NCBI GenBank assembly: GCA_031274045.1
Contig: JAISQS010000105.1
Location: 1-6,720, forward strand
Length of the DNA: 6,720 nucleotides
Direction: 5' to 3'
From: Planctomycetaceae bacterium
Lineage (GTDB): Bacteria; Planctomycetota; Planctomycetia; Pirellulales; Thermoguttaceae
Shown here: positions 1 through 5,164 of the stretch, one piece after another
Position numbering within the stretch: the stretch's first letter is position 1
How the letters are laid out: the number at the start of each line of letters is the position of its first letter
The notes under the pieces: generated by a model
Told to the model about the DNA's origin: nothing
Seen by the model: only the letters and a program-made list of their open reading frames with translations
Database searches by the model: none
Program-made: the position numbers and the translations under genes

Positions 1-377
1 GGGGGGACTTCGTTGGTTATTAAGGGAGGGGAAATTGGTTACCAGTTACGGTTCAGTTTTCCAAAAACTCTTTATTATTTTATGTTAGTGTACCAACAAA
101 AAAATATAAAAGAGCCTTAAAATTTAGCGTATTTCGTATTTTTGTGTATTTCGCGTTAAAAATAGTTACATTTCGTCTGTTTTGTATTATCGAAAAATAT
201 GACATGTTACCGTTTCAGTGTATTGATAAAATCCACGATTTGAGGACTCAACAAAAAACGAAACAATCAAAATTTTTTCACAAACCACCATTTAACCCAA
301 ACTGAAATCACTTTAATTTGATTGCGCAATGCGGCGAAATTAAAGAGTTGACAGTACAAACAACTATAAAAATTCAA
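1..377. other. AT-rich leader region with no supported gene
   Basis: No convincing gene lies here. The stretch is AT-rich and holds a degenerate copy of the window's dispersed repeat (about 120-205, listed separately). Near its right end is the string CACCATTTAACCC (286-298), which recurs as CACCAATTTAACCC (905-918) just upstream of the second lipoprotein gene. No Shine-Dalgarno sequence precedes the first lipoprotein, and I could not pick a convincing sigma-70 promoter. Confidence 0.6.
120..205 (-). repeat. Dispersed intergenic repeat, copy C (degenerate)
   Basis: The reverse complement of 123-164 reads TATTTTTAACGCGAAATAC... followed by ...AAATACGCTAAA. It aligns with few mismatches to 1530-1572 and, over about 75 nt, to the reverse complement of 2571-2645. 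The + strand string GTATTATCGAAAAA near 184-198 also matches GTATTATCAAAAAA at 2705-2717. All three loci are intergenic, so this is a repeat family rather than coding homology. It is lone and weakly palindromic, unlike the paired copies at the other two loci. Confidence 0.6.
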
Positions 378-791
378 ATGAGATTTTTTTTACTTTTGGC
401 AATGTTGCTAATTCTCTCCGGTTGCAGCGGCAACGTCCATCAAAGCGGCAAAGTCGTTTTTGATGATGGTTCGCCGGTGCCTTGCGGAGATGTATGCTTC
501 TTGAGCGAAACCTATCAGGCAAGCGGAACAATTCAACCGGACGGAACATTCGTAATAGGCTCAACCCAAACAAAAAACGGCTTGAAACCCGGAACTTACA
601 AGGTCGTGATTGCGGGTGCGCAGATAGTTGTTGGTGAAGACCCGCGTGAGAAAGGCGCGCCGTTGATCGAGTATCTTGTTGACGACAAATACACCGATCC
701 CGAACAAACGCCGTTTACGGTTGAAGTCAAAGGACGCAACTCAAATTTAGAATTCAAAGTAGAAAAACGTCAAAAATCCTCGCCCAACTAA
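378..791 (+). CDS. Small secreted lipoprotein, carboxypeptidase regulatory-like (transthyretin-like) fold
   Basis: This is a 137-residue protein with a type II (lipoprotein) signal peptide: Met-Arg, a hydrophobic stretch at residues 3-13, then lipobox L13-S14-G15-C16, so Cys16 should be lipidated and the mature protein anchored in a membrane. The rest resembles the small beta-sandwich lipoproteins abundant in Planctomycetes: GKVVFDDGSPV (residues 24-34), DGTFVIG (55-61), GLKPGTYKVVIAGA (68-81) and the C-terminal KYTDPEQTPFTVEV (104-117). An in-frame TTG at 318 would add 20 residues, but the ATG at 378 gives a normal short n-region, so I chose it. Neither start has a Shine-Dalgarno. The gene at 936 is a clear tandem paralogue. 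The role is unknown; a cell-surface or periplasmic binding or structural part is inferred. Such proteins often neighbour DUF1559 pilin-like proteins, which are not seen here. Confidence 0.85.
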   Translation: MRFFLLLAMLLILSGCSGNVHQSGKVVFDDGSPVPCGDVCFLSETYQASGTIQPDGTFVIGSTQTKNGLKPGTYKVVIAGAQIVVGEDPREKGAPLIEYLVDDKYTDPEQTPFTVEVKGRNSNLEFKVEKRQKSSPN

Positions 792-874
792 ATAACGTTT
801 CGCTCGGTCTGCTTTTTGTCAACAGATTTTTGATACGGAAAATAAATCTGTTAATCTGTTGGCAAAAAGTTATT
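791..874 (+). terminator. Long hairpin between the two lipoprotein genes; possible terminator or attenuator
   Basis: CTTTTTGTCAACAGATT (812-828) pairs with AATCTGTTGGCAAAAAG (853-869): 17 positions with a single G-U wobble and a 24-nt loop. AATAAC (791-796) and GTTATT (869-874) could add a competing outer helix. The loop contains a second AATCTGTT (844-851), so the right arm has an alternative pairing register. The hairpin starts right at the stop codon of the first gene and is followed by T-rich GTTATTTAT rather than a clean T-run. It therefore suits an inefficient terminator or an mRNA-stability element between the paralogues. Confidence 0.45.
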
Positions 875-935
875 TATCGGGAGAGTTCAGTGTATTTAAC
901 CTGTCACCAATTTAACCCTTTTCCAACAAATAACA

Positions 936-1445
936 ATGTTCAAATCTTTTTCACTTTTTTTGGGTACGATACGTTCCTTGTGTTGTGTCGTGCTTTTTGT
1001 GTTGAGTATTATTTGCGTTTCCGGTTGTAGTCGTAATCTCGACGTATCGGGAACGGTAGTTTTTGAGGATGGTTCGCCGCTTGAGGTTGGGACGGTAGCG
1101 TTTACCGACGGCGTGCAACAATCCCGCAGCAATATCGGCAGAGGCGGTAAGTTCACGCTCGGTATGCTATCTGACAAAGACGGAATAAAACCCGGAACGT
1201 ATAAAGTCTACATATCAGGCGCGGAATCAGTCAAAGAAGAAAAAACAACAACCAAATCATCGGATTCGTCCACCGGCGAAGAGGTGGACGTTGTGGTTAC
1301 GAAGCGATTTTATACGCCGCTAGTTGATCCAAAATTTACCACGCCGGACGAAACGCCGTTGTCATTCGAAATTGACAAAAACACAAAACTAGAAATCATA
1401 ATAGAAAAAGCAAAAGGAGATGATGCCCTCCCAAGAGAACGATAA
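936..1445 (+). CDS. Small secreted lipoprotein, paralogue of the gene at 378
   Basis: This 169-residue protein has a signal peptide (hydrophobic residues about 14-27) ending in lipobox V28-S29-G30-C31, so Cys31 is the expected lipidated residue. The mature part aligns block by block with its upstream neighbour: GTVVFEDGSPLEVG (39-52), GGKFTLG (70-76), DGIKPGTYKVYISGAE (82-97), and KFTTPDETPLSFEI (133-146) followed by LEIIIEK near the end. Between the GAE block and the C-terminal strand it carries an extra acidic/Ser-Thr-rich segment (about 99-118), probably a surface loop. The fold is inferred to be carboxypeptidase regulatory-like. The ATG at 936 has no Shine-Dalgarno, but the signal peptide supports it. 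It lies 144 nt downstream of its paralogue on the same strand, with a strong hairpin between. No enzymatic motif is visible; the function is unknown. Confidence 0.87.
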   Translation: MFKSFSLFLGTIRSLCCVVLFVLSIICVSGCSRNLDVSGTVVFEDGSPLEVGTVAFTDGVQQSRSNIGRGGKFTLGMLSDKDGIKPGTYKVYISGAESVKEEKTTTKSSDSSTGEEVDVVVTKRFYTPLVDPKFTTPDETPLSFEIDKNTKLEIIIEKAKGDDALPRER

Positions 1446-1529
1446 CGAATGTCAGAACTATGATTTTATTTTTTTGAGAAGCGGGACAGACGAACAATAC
1501 TAAATAAACGAAAAATAATTTCTACTCGT

Positions 1530-1690
1530 TATTTTTAACGCGAAACACGCGAAAGAACAAAATACGCTAAACTTCAATAAACACTTTTTAAAAACCACTT
1601 TTGCGTGTTTCGTTTTTTTGCGTGTTGCGCATTAAAGAAATAGTTTCGTTTGTTTGGTCTATTTCGTTTGTTCCGCATTCTCTAAAAAAT
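1530..1690. repeat. Dispersed intergenic repeat locus A: two copies head to head
   Basis: A forward copy (about 1530-1575, TATTTTTAACGCGAAACACG...) faces an inverted copy (about 1598-1690, ...GCGTGTTTCG...CATTCTCTAAAAAAT). CGAAACACGC (1541-1550) pairs perfectly with GCGTGTTTCG (1603-1612), giving a hairpin with a loop of about 52 nt. Within the inverted copy, TTTCGTTTGTT occurs twice (1644-1654 and 1662-1672). The locus lies between the convergent second lipoprotein and atpH, so it might act as a bidirectional terminator, but the stem lacks a tight loop. Confidence 0.65.
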
Positions 1691-1720
1691 AACTCACAAT
1701 TCTCTAAAAAATAACTCACA
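1677..1720. repeat. Perfect 22-nt tandem duplication
   Basis: Two identical adjacent 22-nt units (1677-1698 and 1699-1720) each begin ATTCTCTAAAAAAT and end ACTCACA. The first part of the unit is the end of the dispersed repeat: the reverse complement TTTTTTAGAGAAT occurs at 2575-2587. The duplication thus sits at the boundary of repeat copy A and looks recent, by slippage or as a small target duplication. It is non-coding. Confidence 0.9.
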
Positions 1721-1742
1721 AGAAATAACGCATGGATTTATA

Positions 1743-1767
1743 AACTGAATGGAATTTATTTTCAGTT
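1743..1767 (-). terminator. Weak hairpin over the atpH stop codon
   Basis: AACTGAA (1743-1749) and TTCAGTT (1761-1767) form a perfect 7-bp inverted repeat with an 11-nt loop that overlaps the atpH TGA stop (1762-1764). On the minus strand the stem is followed by TATAAAT rather than a T-run. It is a weak, AT-rich terminator candidate at best. Confidence 0.3.
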
Positions 1768-2418
1768 ATCTTGGAATTTTTCGCGGCGGTTTTGGATTTC
1801 TTTGGCACTTTGTTCGATCATTTGTTTTCGGACATTTTTGAGTTGAGTTGACAAGGAAGCATCATAGACCGTGTCACCAACACGAACAACCAAACCACCT
1901 ATCGCCCCCTGATCAATAACAGTCCTAATAATCGGCTCACCACCAACTATACCACGCAGTTTGTCAGATAAAGTCACAAGAAGCTCCGCGTCTATTCTAG
2001 TTGCTGTTGTAATCACAACCGGAATCCGCTTATGTTGCTTATCAAGCAACTCACGCGTGCGGAAAAATATGATCGCCAGAATATCAAGCCGATTACGCTT
2101 GGCAACTATTCTCAAAAAATTCATAAACATCTTCGACGCGTTTTTTGAAATAGCCTTCTCAATCAACGCCATCTTTTCAGAAGATGAAATCATCGCCGAC
2201 TTGAGTATCGCGTCGAAGTTTTTTTGCTTTTGCAAAACCTCAATAAAAGAAGCGAACTCCTCAACTGCCGAATCAATCGCCGCAGTCTCATTTAAACTAT
2301 TCTCAACTTTGACAGCGTTTAAATAAGCCTCCGCGTAGATTTCAGCTATTTTGCCGGCATCTACGTCGGCGTGATATTCTGCCGCAAATTGGGCATCTTG
2401 AGCTATATTATTTTCCAT
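1762..2418 (-). CDS. atpH: F1 ATP synthase delta subunit (OSCP)
   Basis: This 218-residue protein matches the ATP synthase delta/OSCP family. That subunit sits on top of F1 and ties the alpha3-beta3 head to the peripheral stalk (b subunits). The N-terminal helical domain begins around residue 23 (KIAEIYAEAYLNAVK). The central region has FLRIVAKRNRLDIL (101-114), and the C-terminal signature reads VIDQGAIGGLVVRVGDTVYDASLSTQLK (167-194), the classic IGGxxxxxGDxxxDxSxxxxL pattern. It is longer than E. coli delta (177 aa), mainly from about 20 extra N-terminal residues and a charged tail after 195. The ATG at 2416-2418 has no Shine-Dalgarno. The usual partners atpF and atpA are not adjacent: upstream is a repeat element and then rsmD, downstream more repeats and the convergent lipoprotein gene. 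The gene therefore seems detached from its operon. The family call is firm; expression from its own promoter is inferred. Confidence 0.95.
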   Translation of the reverse strand: MENNIAQDAQFAAEYHADVDAGKIAEIYAEAYLNAVKVENSLNETAAIDSAVEEFASFIEVLQKQKNFDAILKSAMISSSEKMALIEKAISKNASKMFMNFLRIVAKRNRLDILAIIFFRTRELLDKQHKRIPVVITTATRIDAELLVTLSDKLRGIVGGEPIIRTVIDQGAIGGLVVRVGDTVYDASLSTQLKNVRKQMIEQSAKEIQNRREKFQDN

Positions 2419-2536
2419 GATTATCGCAAAAAAATTTGTTTATAAACTGTTCTTAAACTACTTGTATTTGAAATTTCGTTGTCGTTCGCGGGCGACATCG
2501 TCGCAACTCGCGGCAGTATTATACGTGAAATCACAA

Positions 2537-2747
2537 GCGAAACAACCTCGTTATACAACACGCCTCTTAACAATTTTTTAGAGAATACGAAACACAACGA
2601 AATAATTTTTTTTAACGCGAAACACGCGAAAAAACTAAATTCGCGAAAGTGATTTTAAAAAAGTTCTTGTTAAAATTTGAGTGCTTTTTATTTTCGCGTG
2701 TTTCGTATTATCAAAAAAACTTGTGTTGTATAACGTGGCGAAACAAC
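2537..2747. mobile_element. MITE-like element with 13-bp terminal inverted repeats and flanking direct repeat (locus B)
   Basis: CGTTATACAACAC (2549-2561) and its exact reverse complement GTGTTGTATAACG (2723-2735) bound a 187-bp non-coding segment. Nested inside, CGAAACACGCGAAAA (2618-2632) pairs perfectly with TTTTCGCGTGTTTCG (2691-2705), 15 bp, and ATTTTAA/TTAAAAT flank the centre (about 2652-2675). Immediately outside, GCGAAACAAC occurs in direct orientation on both sides (2537-2546 and 2738-2747), each 2-3 nt from a terminal repeat, as a target-site duplication would. The interior is homologous to the intergenic repeats at about 120-205 and 1530-1690. No transposase is encoded. The element fills the atpH upstream region and reaches within 20 nt of the rsmD stop. 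Mobility is inferred from architecture only. Confidence 0.6.
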
Positions 2748-2764
2748 TCTGTTCTTTGTTACGT

Positions 2765-3583
2765 TTAATTTTGCTCTTTCGTGAAAATGGCAATTTCTGC
2801 GGGCGGATACGAACGGATTTTATTTGGATTAGGTTTTATCGGAAGCAGATTAAAATCGAAGCGGTTGTCCGATTCAATAACGAAAATTGATCCGATTGGA
2901 GCGGACTCGATTAAATTGTCCAACATCTCCAGCATGTCCGACTCCCGCTCAACATAAAACGAATACGGAGGCGAACAAAATACAACCCACCGCACATCAT
3001 CTTTTGGATGTTCCGTTTTATTTTTTGCCCAAAAAAACGCGTCCGTCTTACGCAACTGGCAAATGTCCTGCAAATTCAACGAACACAAATTCTCCCGCAA
3101 ATGAGATGCCGTCGGCAAATGAATCTCAATCACCGTACCCGAAACCGCACCACGACTCAACCCCTCAATAACAAGCGCACCCGTCCCGCCAAAAAGATCA
3201 ATAACACGACTACCGGAAATCAACGGACCAACCAAATTGAACACCGCCTCACGAACACGATCCTTCATCGGACGCACTCGATTGTTGCCGGAATAAATCA
3301 ATTTACTACCACGAAACCTGCCGCCAATAACACGCAACCCAACCGCTTCCTTCTCATAACTGTCACTACCAACATTAAAACCCCTACGAACAACACGACC
3401 CGATTTCACGCCGGAATTAGTTTTGGATTTAGACGCTGATTTAGATGCTGATTTCGTGCCGGATTTCGATTTAGATTTCGATTTGAATTGTGACGGATTA
3501 AGTTGACCGCGATTTATGTTGTTGATCTCGAAAATTGTGTCGTCTTTACCTATTGGATTTTTTTTGAGTTTTGATTTATTCAT
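2765..3583 (-). CDS. rsmD: RsmD-family 16S rRNA (guanine-N2) methyltransferase with Lys/Ser-rich N-terminal extension
   Basis: This 272-residue protein has a C-terminal part (from residue 83) that matches RsmD, the SAM-dependent enzyme that methylates N2 of G966 of 16S rRNA during 30S assembly. Visible motifs are LRVIGGRFRGSKL (83-95), RVRPMKDRVREAVFN (102-116), SAM-binding motif I VIDLFGGTGALVIEGLSRGA (127-146), acidic E153 after strand 2, and catalytic-loop motif IV CSPPY (203-207), where the family usually has D/N-PP-Y/F, so the first position is Ser204. Residues 1-82 are an extension absent from E. coli RsmD (198 aa): basic and low-complexity, with a KS-rich run at 34-54, possibly an RNA-binding tail. 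An alternative GTG start at 3409 (residue 59) would drop most of it. There is no Shine-Dalgarno at the ATG (3581-3583). Downstream on the same strand is the repeat element, then atpH. Confidence 0.88.
   Translation of the reverse strand: MNKSKLKKNPIGKDDTIFEINNINRGQLNPSQFKSKSKSKSGTKSASKSASKSKTNSGVKSGRVVRRGFNVGSDSYEKEAVGLRVIGGRFRGSKLIYSGNNRVRPMKDRVREAVFNLVGPLISGSRVIDLFGGTGALVIEGLSRGAVSGTVIEIHLPTASHLRENLCSLNLQDICQLRKTDAFFWAKNKTEHPKDDVRWVVFCSPPYSFYVERESDMLEMLDNLIESAPIGSIFVIESDNRFDFNLLPIKPNPNKIRSYPPAEIAIFTKEQN
3421..3490 (-). repeat. Hexanucleotide low-complexity tract encoding the Lys-Ser repeats of RsmD
   Basis: On the coding (minus) strand AAATCN hexamers (Lys-Ser codon pairs) recur, alternating with GCATCT/GCGTCT-like Ala-Ser pairs. 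The + strand shows many GATTTAGATTTC-like units. Unit length is a multiple of three, so slippage would change tail length without breaking the frame. Confidence 0.7.
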
Positions 3584-4018
3584 ATTTTTTTATTTTGTAT
3601 TCGTTTGTGGTTCTGTTCGCAAATTAAAAATTGATGTTTGTTTTATTTGCCCCAAAAATATATGGGAGTTTTTCAGGTTGGCGGAAGTATATGCTATTTG
3701 TCCTATATAATATATAGTCGGTCTGATTTTAATTTCTGATTGTTTATTTGGCGGCGGTTCGGCTTGGTTGTGTTGCGGCAATGATGAAATTTACCGACGC
3801 TGACGGCTGTATTATATTTGGGTCAAATTGTTCAAAGTCCGAAAAGTACAGAACCATTTCAACGTAATTTTTCCAAAAATAAATTATGTTCCGGCACAAA
3901 AAATACGAAATAGTGTTATATGGTAATTTGCGCAAGCAACACAGTTTGTACTTGGCGGTCAAATAATTAGTAATAGTTGGCTGCCGAGTCTATCGATAAA
4001 CGTATTGTGTCGGTTGTT
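3584..4018. other. Non-coding region between divergent rsmD and the Cys-rich gene
   Basis: I see no supported gene here. Short open frames on the minus strand (3590-3781 and 3744-3962) lack start signals and family features. The notable element is an AT-only palindrome, CTATATA-A-TATATAG (3703-3717), about 120 nt upstream of the rsmD start. It includes TATAAT-like hexamers and could hold the rsmD promoter, but no good -35 box accompanies it on either strand. Confidence 0.5.
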
Positions 4019-4044
4019 ATGTCAAAGATAACGGTCTTTGACAT
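4019..4044. promoter_or_regulatory. Perfect 10-bp inverted repeat, operator candidate
   Basis: ATGTCAAAGA (4019-4028) and TCTTTGACAT (4035-4044) are exact reverse complements with a 6-nt spacer (TAACGG). The right half includes TTGACA (4038-4043), a perfect -35 hexamer, though no -10 box stands at the right distance. It lies just upstream of the candidate promoter of the Cys-rich gene, the usual place for an activator or repressor dimer site. A 26-bp dyad of this quality in AT-rich DNA is unlikely by chance, but the regulator is unknown. Confidence 0.55.
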
Positions 4045-4054
4045 TTATTACGAT

Positions 4055-4083
4055 TTGTTTGTGCATTTTTGCACATATATAAT
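4055..4083 (+). promoter_or_regulatory. Candidate promoter with a palindrome in its spacer
   Basis: A perfect TATAAT (4078-4083) follows TTGTTT (4055-4060) by 17 bp, the sigma-70 optimum. The spacer carries TGTGCA-TTTT-TGCACA (4060-4075), a perfect 6-bp inverted repeat placed where a bound repressor would block polymerase. A second possible promoter follows: TTGACG (4095-4100), 16 bp, TAAACT (4117-4122). Either would give a leader of roughly 120-155 nt before the Cys-rich gene. Confidence 0.45.
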
Positions 4084-4230
4084 GTTTGATTTGTTTGACG
4101 TTTTGGCGGATGGTGTTAAACTGCATGTATAGATTCAGTCAGTCAGGCGTGACAAATCATGCGTTTGCCCGTCTCGTCAATCTACAATAAATGCTTGTAC
4201 ATTGTGTACTGCATGAAAACCTGAAACTTA

Positions 4231-4236
4231 AAGGAG
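4231..4236 (+). promoter_or_regulatory. Strong Shine-Dalgarno of the Cys-rich gene
   Basis: AAGGAG with 9 nt to the ATG at 4246 is the only clear Shine-Dalgarno before any gene in this window. It fixes the start codon and suggests higher translation than for the neighbours. Confidence 0.85.
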
Positions 4237-4245
4237 AGAAAAAGA

Positions 4246-4848
4246 ATGTCCCGTAAGTTTGTTTTGTCGGCGTTGGTTGCAACACTGTTGTTTGGAGTTG
4301 CTTCGTATACTTTCGCCGTTGAACCCTGTGAAGAAGTGAAACCGTGTGAGCCGTGTAGAACTGCTCATGTTAAACATGTCAGCTTGCTTGATCGGCTCTT
4401 CGGTCGTACCGATAGATGCACGCCTTGCGAAGAGGCTAAGGCTTGCGAGCCATGTGTTGCGGTTAAAGCTTGCGAGAAGGTAGCTGCCAAACCATGTGAG
4501 AAGGTTGCTGCCAAAAAACCTTGCGAGAAAATTACACCGCCGCCATGCGAGAAAGTAGCCGCCAAACCGTGCGAGAAAGTAGCTGCCAAACCATGTGAAA
4601 AGGTTGCTGCGAAACCGTGTGAGAAGGTTGCTGCGAAACCATGCGAGAAGGTTGCTGCGAAACCATGCGAGAAAGTCGCCGCTGCTCCGTGTGAGAAAGT
4701 TGCTGCTGCTCCGTGTGAGAAAGTTGCTGCTGCTCCGTGTGAGAAAGTTGCCGCTAAACCGTGTGAGAAAGTTGCTGCCGCTCCGTGTGAGAAGGTTGCT
4801 GCTGCTCCATGCGAGAAAGTTGCGCCTCCATGCACTTCAACGAAATAG
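4246..4848 (+). CDS. Secreted cysteine-rich octapeptide-repeat protein
   Basis: This 200-residue protein is not one I can assign to a named family. Residues 1-24 are a Sec signal peptide (SRK n-region, hydrophobic core, cleavage likely after TFA24). Residues 25-75 hold paired-Cys motifs (PCEEVKPCEPC, CTPCEEAKACEPC) around a basic linker, HVSLLDRLFGRTDR. From residue 75, fifteen units of PCEKVAA(K/A) run to the C-terminus with one Cys every 8 residues; the only breaks are an extra Lys after unit 2 and the ITPP variant in unit 3. I count 23 Cys, all after the signal peptide. Early units mostly end in Lys (PCEKVAAK), later ones mostly in Ala (PCEKVAAA). A disulfide-linked wall or matrix protein, or a metal-binding protein, fits; the known Cys-rich planctomycete wall makes the first likelier, but this is inference. 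It has a strong Shine-Dalgarno and a palindromic upstream region. Confidence 0.9.
   Translation: MSRKFVLSALVATLLFGVASYTFAVEPCEEVKPCEPCRTAHVKHVSLLDRLFGRTDRCTPCEEAKACEPCVAVKACEKVAAKPCEKVAAKKPCEKITPPPCEKVAAKPCEKVAAKPCEKVAAKPCEKVAAKPCEKVAAKPCEKVAAAPCEKVAAAPCEKVAAAPCEKVAAKPCEKVAAAPCEKVAAAPCEKVAPPCTSTK
4468..4830 (+). repeat. 24-nt tandem coding repeats (15 units)
   Basis: Units of 24 nt (one 27 nt) encode the PCEKVAA(K/A) octapeptides. Units at 4687-4710 and 4711-4734 are identical at every base, and the next ones differ by only a few bases, whereas earlier units vary between CCA/CCG, TGC/TGT and AAG/AAA. This points to recent expansion in the 3' half. As 24 is divisible by three, copy-number change keeps the frame. 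The array also keeps other frames open on both strands, producing misleading ORFs. Confidence 0.95.
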
Positions 4849-4894
4849 TTGATAGTTAAACTGAATTATATTTATACACGACGTGCTATGAATT

Positions 4895-4919
4895 TTCGTT
4901 GACGTAAAGCGTAAACGAA
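4895..4919 (+). other. Hairpin in the 3' region of the Cys-rich gene
   Basis: TTCGTT (4895-4900) pairs with AACGAA (4914-4919) and, past one G/A mismatch, ACG (4902-4904) with CGT (4910-4912), leaving a 5-nt loop. It lies 47 nt after the stop codon. No T-run follows, so it is not a classical intrinsic terminator. Confidence 0.4.
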
Positions 4920-5024
4920 GACTCTGGTGCGAGTGTTTAGTATGTTCAAATTTCGGGTCGCCAAGTTGGAGTCAGCCCGACTAGGTTGTGTCCGAATGTC
5001 GTGTGCGTAGTAAATAAGCAATTT

Positions 5025-5072
5025 AATAAGATTACGCCCTTATGTTGTATTCGCAGAGGGGCGAATCTTATT
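5025..5072 (+). terminator. Very strong bulged hairpin; terminator or structured RNA
   Basis: AATAAGATT (5025-5033) pairs with AATCTTATT (5064-5072). After a single bulged A (5034), CGCCCTT (5035-5041) pairs with AGGGGCG (5057-5063), with one G-U wobble. That makes 16 base pairs with a 15-nt loop, followed by TTGTGTTGCC rather than a clean T-run. It lies about 180 nt beyond the stop of the Cys-rich gene and could end its transcript or belong to a separate RNA. The preceding 4953-4982 segment can form TCGGGT/GCCCGA or the alternative AGTC/GACT. Confidence 0.6.
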
Positions 5073-5164
5073 TGTGTTGCCGGTTCCGGTGCGAATGATT
5101 GCGAACTGTTTTTCGGATGTTTGATTTCGATAATGGTTGCAAAAAATTCGATTGCAAGATTTTT

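Noticed and set aside
1961..2326. Plus-strand ORF opposite atpH
   Set aside because: It is antisense to a clear ATP synthase delta subunit and has no family features.
2887..3439. Plus-strand Thr/Asn/Pro-rich ORFs (2887-3171, 3008-3439) opposite rsmD
   Set aside because: They are shadows of the rsmD coding sequence, whose motifs are recognisable on the minus strand.
3590..3962. Small minus-strand ORFs of 63 and 72 codons
   Set aside because: They have no ribosome-binding site, no recognisable motifs and unremarkable composition in an AT-rich intergenic region.
4468..4830. Regular 24-nt repeats considered as a CRISPR array
   Set aside because: There are no unique spacers; the units are contiguous and encode an octapeptide in the reading frame of a secreted protein.
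4365..4835. Long minus-strand ORF with TFSHGAAA repeats opposite the Cys-rich gene, and a + strand Arg/Leu-rich ORF at 4595-4852
   Set aside because: Both are by-products of the 24-nt in-frame repeats, which keep every frame stop-free. The + frame at 4246 has a signal peptide and a Shine-Dalgarno; these have neither.
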